Shown here: in pieces, positions 56,031 to 64,000 of the stretch | How positions within the stretch are numbered: position 1 is the first letter of the stretch | Layout: every line of letters starts with the position of its first letter | NCBI GenBank assembly: GCA_051453625.1 | Contig: JBOZIK010000001.1 | Span: 12,439,171-12,503,170, forward strand | Length of the DNA stretch: 64,000 bases | Origin: Welwitschia mirabilis | Lineage: Eukaryota > Gnetophyta > Gnetopsida > Welwitschiales | Reading direction: 5' to 3' | Notes under the pieces: model-generated | The model's input: the letters and a program-made list of their open reading frames with translations, nothing else | Database searches by the model: none | Told to the model about the DNA's origin: nothing | Program-made: the position numbers and the translations under genes

Positions 56031-56530
56031 TTTACAGAAGGATGTGGAATATAATTGAACTGATGAATGGTAAAGTACTTACAAAACTTTAAAAAATAAA
56101 GTTTTATTAACACTTATTTTATAGGGATCTAATAGAACAATACCATTCCACATTATGACTAATGTAGCTAGTCACGCAATGGGAGTTATTTTGGGGTAAA
56201 AAGATGAAAATGATAAATCATACACTATTGTCTATGTTAATAAAATTTTTAAACCAACTCAACAACATTATGTAGTGACTACAAAAGATTTGTTGGTAGT
56301 AGTGATGATATTAAAAAAATTTAAATACAATATTTTAGCTTATGAAATGAAAGTTCATATAGACCATAATGTTATTAGATTTTTAATAAATGAAAAAAGG
56401 TTAATTTAAGAATTATGAGATGGATATTATTAATTCAAGAATTTAACTTAAAAATTATTAACAGAAGAGGACCTGAAAATGTAGCAATAGATCACCTCTC
56501 AAGATTACAATTTCCTAATGAATAAAAAAT
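56031..56530 (+). pseudogene. Element 3 RNase H
   Basis: The frame reads FHIMTNVASHAMGVILG (first catalytic Asp replaced by Asn in TNVAS), then VTTKDLLVVVMILKKFKYN (the Glu position is Asp) and MKVHIDHNVIRFLINEK (Asp kept). It ends near VAIDHLSRLQFPNE at about 56,480-56,520. The same domain is seen in units 1 and 2. The element is broken by stops, and two catalytic positions are altered. Confidence 0.78.
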
Positions 56531-56534
56531 AAAT

Positions 56535-57915
56535 ATAAGAGATGAATTTCTAGATAAACATCTCTTTCAAGTAAAAACTAGTCCAATGTATGATGACATA
56601 ACANNNNNNNNNNNNNNNNNNNNNNNNNNNNNNNNNNNNNNNNNNNNNNNNNNNNNNNNNNNNNNNNNNNNNNNNNNNNNNNNNNNNNNNNNNNNNNNNN
56701 NNNAAATATAAGAGATGAATTTCTAGATAAACATCTCTTTCAAGTAAAAACTAGTCCATAGTATGCTGACATAGAAAATTTTATTGTAAGTAAGAAATCA
56801 CTATATTTTATGAATTAGTATGAATGAAAAATATTGTTAAAATAATCTAGAGACTACAAATGGAATGATAATATGTTATTTAGAAAATGTAAATATCATG
56901 TTATTAGAAGATGTGTGGAAGAAAATTTACAGTAGGAAATTATGAAGGAAGTTCATGATGGAAAAGAAGAAGGAAATTATGGTGCAAGAAGAATGAAGAT
57001 TAAAAGATTCTTCGTATGAGATATTATTATCCCATAATATTTAGAGATTCAAATGCTTATTTTTAGAGTTGTGATAAGTATTGAAGAGAGAGAGCATTTA
57101 ACTAGTCTCTATTGATTATTTTACTACATGTGCCAAGGCTAATGATGTAACTCACTTAAATCATAGTTACTTTTTTCTTTAGGAATATTATCCATCCATT
57201 TGGAGCCCCTCGAATCTTATATCTGATAGAAGAACTCATTTTACTAGTGAAATTTTCAAGAAACTCTTAACTAAACATGGGATCCACTACAAACTCTCTA
57301 TTGATGATCATCCTTAATCTAATGATGAAGTTGAAGTGATTAATAGAGAAATTAATAGAATATTAATAAAATTCATAAATATGAAGAAAATAGGTTGGGC
57401 TGAAAAATTAAATAAAGCTTTATGTTCTTAAATTAAAAACATAGCATGGATTTACATCATATGAATTAGTCTATGGAAAAAGAGTTATTTTGTCAAGTGA
57501 ATTTAGAATAAAAACCTTTAAATTAGCTAAAGAACTAAAGTGTAATTTGGTTATAGCTTAAGAAGAATGGATAGAAAACATGAATATTTTGAATAAAAAT
57601 AAAAAATAAGCTCTTTTTGTGAAAATAACTTATACAATAGAAAACTAAAATATATCATGATAATAAAATTAGAAAAATCAATTTTAATATAGGAGATTTT
57701 GTACTAATCTAGATTCTAAAAATATCCATTTAAAATATAAATATGAACAAAATTAGCTAGGGCCTTATACCATAACAAAAATTTTGGGAAATGGAACCAT
57801 AGAGGTATATGATCCTAATGAAAATATAACCTACCAAGTAAATGGGCAAAGAATAAAAATGTATTATGATCATAAATCTTTATTTCATTATCTCAAGAAC
57901 TACAATAAGGTGTAA
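56535..57915 (+). pseudogene. Element 3 integrase
   Basis: Starts with the link DEFLDKHLFQVKTSP, repeated on both sides of the 100-N gap at 56,604 (73-bp overlap). A zinc-finger-like region follows (EVHDGKEEGNYGA, SCDKY). Core: SIDYFTTCAKANDVTHL, NLISDRRTHFTSEIF (second Asp; Gly to Arg next to it), KLSIDDHP and EVEVINREINRIL (catalytic Glu). The C-terminal part near 57,755-57,862 reads GPYTITKILGNGTIEVYD and YQVNGQRIKMYY, the Athila/Tat-type tail without chromodomain. The first catalytic Asp region is poorly preserved. Several stops. Confidence 0.85.
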
Positions 57916-58229
57916 AGAATACTTTCACTCATAAAATAAAAAATTTTAGACTAAATGATAATGACATATCATTTATCCAAGCTATCAATTTATTAAGTTG
58001 TTCAAGATAGATTTAATGATTCTAAAATAAGAAGCTAACTTAGTAAGTCTTCAATAAGAGATAGTGTATTATCCTTATTAAAAATATTGAGGAGACACAT
58101 TCCATCACATGATAGAATATCTTTTGATAAATATGTATGTGTGTGTATGTATATATATGTAGAATGTTCTACTACAAGTTCACAGAGGTAAATATTCCGG
58201 AGAGGGGCTTTTGATAGTGTAATATAGTA
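57916..58229. other. Post-pol spacer, no gene seen
   Basis: AT-rich sequence with a (GT/AT)n run near 58,128-58,162. The 3' part approaches the conserved hydrophobic segment. Confidence 0.4.
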
Positions 58230-58334
58230 GCTATGAGAACTCCATTAAGGGATTAGTTAGTGATGATCTATATTTTGAAAATCTTATGGATTTTTACTCT
58301 TCTAACAGTGGTTGTACTCTCCTCATTTTGGCTA
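58230..58334 (+). other. Conserved hydrophobic segment after pol (element 3)
   Basis: The frame from an ATG at 58,260 encodes MMIYILKILWIFTLLTVVVL and SSFWL before a 361-N gap. This is a hydrophobic stretch of about 25 residues with one or two Lys, typical of a signal anchor or membrane helix. The homologous DNA in unit 1 (17,245-17,345) also gives a hydrophobic stretch in the same alignment. Two other frames are open through the N gap and have no independent support. Confidence 0.45.
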
Positions 58335-58699
58335 NNNNNNNNNNNNNNNNNNNNNNNNNNNNNNNNNNNNNNNNNNNNNNNNNNNNNNNNNNNNNNNNNN
58401 NNNNNNNNNNNNNNNNNNNNNNNNNNNNNNNNNNNNNNNNNNNNNNNNNNNNNNNNNNNNNNNNNNNNNNNNNNNNNNNNNNNNNNNNNNNNNNNNNNNN
58501 NNNNNNNNNNNNNNNNNNNNNNNNNNNNNNNNNNNNNNNNNNNNNNNNNNNNNNNNNNNNNNNNNNNNNNNNNNNNNNNNNNNNNNNNNNNNNNNNNNNN
58601 NNNNNNNNNNNNNNNNNNNNNNNNNNNNNNNNNNNNNNNNNNNNNNNNNNNNNNNNNNNNNNNNNNNNNNNNNNNNNNNNNNNNNNNNNNNNNNNATTC

Positions 58700-59260
58700 T
58701 TTTTGTTGGAGTGTCTCGTCTTAGATAACCCTATAAAACTCTTACATAGGGATAGCTAGTACATTTTCGTTAAAGATCGTAATAGCATGCTTATTTCTTC
58801 TAGGTGAGCTCACCAAAAATTCTTGTAAGGCTTTGCATTTCATATCATTTTCTCTATGTTGTTCCTATCAAAGCTTAGTAAAGCTAGACTAAGTATAGGA
58901 GTTGTACCTTAAGGCTAATCCACTTTCTTTTCTAATACCTACATCCATTCAAATGATTTTTCTAAGGAAACATTATAAGCTGAGTCTTCTTAATTAAGTT
59001 GCTGACATAATTCTTCCGTCCTAACCCTTAGATACTTGTCCAACAGATGATAAACCATGGGGTCAAAACCTATAGAAATGACTCCATTCCCAAAGTGTTC
59101 TTTACCATCTTCAGTATAAAAGGTATCTAATGTATCTAAGACCTTGAGAGTTGATTTATAATCATCATATAGTGAGTATTTCACCCCATTCTCATATCTA
59201 ACAATAATTTGAGGTAATGGAGGTTCTACACTTCTAATACACATATCAATCTACATAGAG
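58700..59260 (-). pseudogene. Antisense extra ORF of element 3
   Basis: On the minus strand an ATG at 59,244 opens 84 clean codons: MCIRSVEPPLPQIIVRYENG, VKYSLYDDYKSTLKVLDTL, DTFYTEDGKEHFGNG, GFDPMVYHLLDKYLRVRTEE. After a TAA the same frame continues to about 58,700 with about six stops (EDSAYNVSLEKSFEWM, PILSLALLSFDRNNIEKM, NAKPYKNFW), most replaceable by Gln, Arg or Trp through one C-to-T or G-to-A change. At least two blocks match the antisense ORF of unit 1 in the same order. It lies convergent to pol and to the sense extra ORF. The family is unknown to me, with no catalytic motif seen. The clean stretch in a heavily decayed element is notable. Confidence 0.62.
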
Positions 59261-60590
59261 TTAAAAATGTAATTCTTTACCTTTTTAACACCTAAAGTAG
59301 TAATGGTGGAGTGAGAGAGGAGTAGACACCATAAGGATTAAATAAGAATAAATAGTAAGGATTGAATAAGATTGAGTAGAGGAACTCTAAGACTCAATAT
59401 AGAGAATGATGAATGGTTAGCATAAAGGAATGAAATTTATATCATAAGTATTACTTAATGTAGTTGGCAAGTGTGATTTATCTTGAGATACTCAATGTAC
59501 ACATGTTTAGCAATGAAGTAAAATATTTCGAAGGAATTACATGCCTATTCTATCCAATAATTGAGATGTATCAATTATATAGAAATGATATTCATGTCAA
59601 GATAAAAACTAGAAAATTTAAAATTGACTGAGGTTTAACCTATAGTTAAAACTTTAGCTCAACTTATAATCAGCTTAGTTTTTCCCCCAAGTTGTAATTC
59701 TTTAAAGGGGGCCATTAGATTTTATTCTCATCATCGATTGCCAAGTGGTTAATTAAAATCCTAAAATATTTTTAAATCAAAAAACCTTTAAATAATGTTA
59801 TGAAAACATAGCTAGTAGTATATAGAAAAAGAATGTATTTTCAAAGAAGAATAAGAAAATAAATTTTACCTATATTATTTCTTTAGTAGCACATTATCAT
59901 AAGCTAAAATTCTAGAATAGGTTTATTGATTAACTGACACTAACTTAAATTCAAAAATTTTAGTAAGATTCAAAGTCAAGCCATGTGCTATAAGATTAAA
60001 AAGTTGATTGACACCAGTTTAAAGTTAAAACTTTGAGTTAAATTTCAAGTTAACTTATTTATGTTAAAGTAAAAAACTCGTTATTGAAGAGTGGGTTCCT
60101 TTTCTTGATGACCTCTATTAACTTTTTATTATATCTTCTTTTCATGATTATGCTTTTTTATTTCATCTCACTTAATTATATTTAAGTGGTTAGGATTCAA
60201 AGGACCATATCAAGGACTTTTGAGTTCTTGATGATGTCCTTCAAATCCTTTATCAGCTCCACAATGGATTCAATGATTCCTATTGAAAACTTAATATTTC
60301 TCAATGGCCCTCATTAAACCCTTGTATTGTAGAGAGTGATAACCACTTAAATGCAATCCCCTAGTTCTTTAACCTCTTACTTAAAATCAAACTTGATAAC
60401 CCTCTCCTCATTCTTGATGACCTCCATTGAAAATTAACAAATGGCTTATTTCCACATTATCTAATCCACATCAACCTCCACGAAATCCATTCCATTTCAA
60501 CTAATTTTCTTATTATTCTCTTTGCCACTACATCATTCATTTTTTACATCAACACCCATGTAGAAATGATTACTATTTTTTGGTGAAAAT
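59261..60590. repeat. Spacer with degenerate short repeats
   Basis: Between the antisense and sense extra ORFs. Around 60,095-60,440 the motif TTCTTGATGACCTCxATT recurs in variants at 60,102, 60,219 and 60,409, alternating with TATTGAAAAxTT and CAATGGxCC pieces. On the minus strand parts of this read as a helix-like peptide (IIESIVELIKDLKDIIKN), but stops are common, so I do not call a gene. It occupies the place of the short-repeat region of unit 1 (18,640-19,920). Confidence 0.4.
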
Positions 60591-61089
60591 TTTTAGTATC
60601 TTCAAACATGTAAATTAAATGAAATAAAAGGTATAGGTTTTTACCTAGTTTAAGTGGGAATTAGGTATGTAATTTTACTTTTACTTCTGCATTTTACTTT
60701 CTCATGCTTAAGTTTAACATTATGGTAGAACTCCATATCAAAATTCCAGGTTTGTCATTCTATCTCATGTTTTTATTTCTAAGCATTCAGGAGTATGTAA
60801 ATGTTTAACTTGGGGTGGGTAAGATAAACAATAAATTTTGTGAAAAGAAAATGCTGGTGAAGCGTAAATTATTTCAAGATGATATTTTTAATTTTCTCTT
60901 TTCTAAAATGGCAATGTTTTATAAAAATAGATATGCTTATTAAGTGTGAATTTGTTTATTAGACATTATTACTTAAGTATTTTCCCCCCTTAATCTTCTT
61001 CCAGCTAAGGTTCTAAAAAACCTTGTTTAACTTAAACAATTAGGACAATTTGATAAAATGTAAAATTATTTCTTCCTTAAATTTTACAA

Positions 61090-61967
61090 ATGTGCTTTTA
61101 GACCCTATTTAGTAGATTTTAAATAAAGAATCATTGAATTAGGCTGGTATGAGTGGTTAACCATAAATAAGAGATTTACTTTAAAATCTGTTTATGAATT
61201 TTATAAGAATTTAAGGTTTGATGAGAAGAATAATGTACTAGAAACAATTGTTAAGAATAAGAGAATATCCATTACTCAAGAAGAAATTAAAGAAATGTTG
61301 CACTTACCATCTAGAGGTAACTCTGTTAAGGATATAAGTAGGAAAGAAGATACAAATTTAAGCATAAGTCTATTAGAGAGGATGGTAGTGAAAGGAAAGA
61401 TCCCTATAAATAAAGATTTAGAACTATAATACTTTATTATTTCAAAAATTAAGATTAGTAATTTAGTAATAATTCTTTACAATCAATAGGATATCATACT
61501 ACCTAACCTATACATGATAGCAACTATGAAGAATAGAACANNNNNNNNNNNNNNNNNNNNNNNNNNNNNNNNNNNNNNNNNNNNNNNNNNNNNNNNNNNN
61601 NNNNNNNNNNNNNNNNNNNNNNNNNNNNNNNNNNNNNNNNNNNNNNNNNNNNNNNNNNNNNNNNNNNNNNNNNNNNNNNNNNNNNNNNNNNNNNNNNNNN
61701 NNNNNGTAGTGCAAGGAAAAATCCCTATAAATAAAGATTTAGAACTAGAATTCTTTATTATTTCAAAAATTAAGACTAGTAATTTAGTACTAATTCTTTA
61801 CAATCAATAGGATATCATACTACCTGACTTATACATGATAGCAGCTGTGAAGAATAGAATAAATTAAACAAATGTTAATATTATAGAAGGAATCTTTGTA
61901 GGTTTAGTTAGACATATTTCAAAAAAGAAGAAATTTGAAATAGAAGCTTATGGTGCAGTTGGGCTAG
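61090..61967 (+). pseudogene. Sense extra ORF of element 3, first version
   Basis: The frame from about 61,130 reads IIELGWYEWLTINKRFTLKS, VYEFYKNLRFDEKNNVLE, KNKRISITQEEIKEMLHLPS, SRKEDTNLSISLLERMVV, FIISKIKISNLVIILYN and LPNLYMIATMKNRT. A 165-N gap (61,541-61,705) follows, after which the segment from VVxGKIPINKDLEL is repeated and extended to NVNIIEGIFVGLVRHISKKK. The 'GW..., V-x-EFY-x-NL, ITQEEI-x-x-ML-x-LP, I-EGIFxGL' order is that of the 'putative plant transposon protein' domain common in plant repeats. It is the same ORF as 20,440-21,600 and 30,225-31,490. A 100-N gap follows. Confidence 0.65.
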
Positions 61968-62067
61968 NNNNNNNNNNNNNNNNNNNNNNNNNNNNNNNNN
62001 NNNNNNNNNNNNNNNNNNNNNNNNNNNNNNNNNNNNNNNNNNNNNNNNNNNNNNNNNNNNNNNNNNN

Positions 62068-62760
62068 TGTTTAGTAAATTTTAAATAATGTATCATTGAG
62101 GTAGGTTGGGATGAATGATTAATAATAAATAACATATTTACTTTGAAATTTGTTTATGAATTTTACAAGAATTTAAGATTTTATGAAAAGAATAATGTGT
62201 TGGAAACAATTGTTGAGAATAAAAGAATATCAATTACTCAAGAAGAAATCACAAGAATGTTGCTCTTACCATTTGGAGGTAAATCTATTAAGGATACAAG
62301 TAGGAAGGAAGATACAAATTTAAGCGTGAGTCTATTAAGAAGGATAGTAGTACGAGGTAACTTACCTATAAATAAAGCTTTATACTAGAGTTATTTATTA
62401 TTCCAAGAATTGTGGCTAGTAATTTAGTGTGAATTCTTTACAAACAAAAGGGTATCACATTACCTATTCTGTACATGAAAGAAGCTATAAAGGATAGAAC
62501 AAATCAAACAAATGTTAATATTATAGAAGGAATCTTTTTAGGTTTAGTTATACATATTTCAAAAATGAAGAAATTTGGAATAGAAGCTTATGGTGTAGTG
62601 GGGTTAGAATTTCCATCTTTGATAGACCAAATACTAAGTAAAAATAGGTTCCATTTAGGCCAAGTAAGTTCTGTGTGGATTTAACAATTCAATGTCTTTT
62701 TGGAGTTAAAGAATTAATCCTTTAAAAACCATAAAGCAAAGAAGTTAAACTCAAGGAACT
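62068..62760 (+). pseudogene. Sense extra ORF of element 3, second version
   Basis: Repeats the first version after the 100-N gap and is the best-preserved copy of this domain: open at 62,143-62,388 and 62,475-62,684. Blocks are KFVYEFYKNLRFYEKNNVLE, NKRISITQEEITRMLLLPFG, RKEDTNLSVSLLRRIVVRGN, YMKEAIKDRTNQTN, NVNIIEGIFLGLVIHISKMK and YGVVGLEFPSLIDQILSKNR. The end (L-x-FP-x-LI) fits the C-terminal motif of the plant transposon-protein domain. I see no nuclease or polymerase motif, and the function is unknown. Its relation to the first version (allele or duplicate) is not resolved. Confidence 0.68.
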
Positions 62761-63887
62761 TCTCAATTAGAACTAGGTGAACCCTCTTTTGTTCTTTAGA
62801 GCTTTCCATCATTATTTCCTCTTATAAGTGTGGGCGAAGATCCAACTTAGTTTACTTTCAAAGAACTTCCTCCTCCTCATCCATTATATCCTAGTCCATT
62901 CTATAAAGCACTAGGAGATAATACGTTTAATAGTCTTTGCACTGCTTTAAATTTAGTTAAGGATGAAATTCAAACTTATCTTGATTGAAAGAAAGAATTA
63001 TCAGAATTGCAGAACCAAGTTGCTTGTTAAGAATTGAGAATGAATTTTTAAGATAAAAATTAGATCAAGAAAAAAAAATGTTAAAAAATTACAACAATGA
63101 ATGATCAAAAAGGAGGAAAGTGTTTAACTCTCAGAATCATATAAGGACATGAGTAGAAAATTATACAAAGCATGTGAGTGAAATGTTAAATTATAAACAG
63201 CTGTTGAAGATAGAAATGAATTAGAAATTTTTCCAAAAAAAAGACCAAAATATTAGCCTTTTTATTGTAGAATCTCACTTCAACTAAGAAATATAATGCT
63301 AAATATATAAAGCATCAAAAAAAATTTATTACATTTATATATAATAAAGGGATTTTAACATTAAATAAGGAATACTCAGAGAAAATCTACACAAACCTAA
63401 AAGGTATGAATGAAAAATATATGAAGATTTAGGCAAAGGCCCAGAAGTATAGACACAAATGGATTGAAGTCTAAAATTTAATTAATATATTTTATAAGTA
63501 AATAAGAGATTTATTAATCAAATAACAGAAGAAAATANNNNNNNNNNCATCAAATTTAGCTATTTAGCATATGACCTTAGAAATAAAAGAAGAGATTAGA
63601 AGGATAGTAAATTTAATACAAGATATTCCTTCAACCTCTTCAAATTTTGTTGCTAAAATTAAAAATAAAATAAAACTAAGTATTATAGATGCTTTCAAAG
63701 AATCTTATTTAGAATTGAAAAAGGATATTAGATTAATACATTAGAATATACCTAAATTCTTATTCAAAATTTAGAAAAAGAAAATATAAGATTACTACAT
63801 GAATTATGCCTGATGGAGGTTAAATTAAGTAAAACCATGAAGGATTGGCAATTTCTTGAAGCCTTGATTATTATCCCTAGAAGTTAT
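62761..63887 (+). pseudogene. Coiled-coil continuation of element 3 extra ORF
   Basis: A Pro-rich link (ELPPPHPLYPSPFYKALGDN) is followed by SLCTALNLVKDEIQTYLD and KKELSELQNQVA with heptad spacing. Lys/Glu/Asn-rich broken frames then run to the terminal N run, with a 10-N gap at 63,538. The part near 63,550-63,880 (EIKEEIRRIVNLIQDIPS-like) resembles the coiled-coil region of unit 2 near 31,900-32,050. Frequent TAG/TAA stops. The 3' LTR is not reached. Confidence 0.5.
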
Positions 63888-64000
63888 NNNNNNNNNNNNN
63901 NNNNNNNNNNNNNNNNNNNNNNNNNNNNNNNNNNNNNNNNNNNNNNNNNNNNNNNNNNNNNNNNNNNNNNNNNNNNNNNNNNNNNNNNNNNNNNNNNNNN

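Larger units (their letters stand above)
50096..63887 (+). mobile_element. Element 3: diverged Athila/Tat-type retrotransposon
   Basis: The same gene order as units 1 and 2 is seen at clearly greater divergence: 5' LTR, primer-site motif, gag with zinc knuckle, protease, RT, RNase H, integrase without chromodomain, hydrophobic segment, antisense ORF, sense extra ORF and coiled coil. The 3' LTR would lie beyond the N run that ends the window. The 5' LTR and first part of gag appear twice (50,096-51,507 and 51,608-53,129, about 96% identical) around a 100-N gap. All domains are pseudogenes, but some blocks are well kept (the antisense ORF has 84 clean codons). Confidence 0.8.

Overview
The window looks like repeat-rich nuclear DNA from a flowering plant. 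It is about 70% A+T and has no recognisable single-copy host gene, rRNA, tRNA or CRISPR array. Nearly everything that can be identified is decayed LTR retrotransposon. The protein signatures are those of plant Ty3/gypsy lineages: a chromovirus, and Athila/Tat-type elements with the RT signature FxDDF, an integrase tail containing a (Y/F)QVNGxRIK motif and no chromodomain. There is also one Ty1/copia protease fragment. The species cannot be named from what is visible.

Layout. 1-7,300: a gag fragment, an antisense copia protease fragment, an LTR-like block with a minus-strand acidic ORF, and a ~191-bp repeat. 7,324-8,931 and 34,413-39,545: one chromovirus cut in two inside its reverse transcriptase. 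The 25.5-kb intruder (8,932-34,407) is a composite LTR A - internal - LTR B - internal - LTR C of Athila/Tat-type elements (units 1 and 2). LTR B is read through without any N, so it serves as 3' LTR of unit 1 and 5' LTR of unit 2. 39,569-49,390: duplicated non-coding repeats and a decayed minus-strand ORF (48,818-47,590). 50,096-63,887: a third, more diverged Athila/Tat-type element (element 3) whose 3' LTR lies beyond the window.

Most interesting content. Downstream of pol the Athila/Tat-type elements carry extra coding capacity: (i) a short conserved segment with a hydrophobic reading frame; (ii) an ANTISENSE ORF shared by unit 1 and element 3; (iii) a sense ORF shared by all three, resembling the 'putative plant transposon protein' domain found in plant repeats, followed by a coiled coil. 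Extra ORFs, some antisense, are an established feature of the plant Tat lineage. The set seen here is consistent with that, but its family membership has not been searched.

Decay. All copies carry many stops. Many fit C-to-T or G-to-A changes (CAG to TAG, CGA to TGA, TGG to TAG), as do lost catalytic residues (Asp to Asn, Gly to Glu, zinc-knuckle Cys to Tyr). This is the pattern left by deamination of methylated cytosine.

Assembly warning. Runs of exactly 100 N occur at 506, 3296, 5229, 10556, 11782, 30125, 32266, 33460, 34687, 37066, 38662, 40420, 40977, 41612, 42845, 46215, 51508, 56604 and 61968. At 17 of these 19, the sequence after the gap repeats the sequence before it (22 bp to 1.5 kb). 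Many local 'duplications' are therefore probably unmerged contig ends or alleles. Other gaps start at 1033, 4501, 5783, 7001, 11483, 26732, 35931, 39546, 39804, 41317, 41977, 49639, 53196, 58335, 61541, 63538 and 63888.
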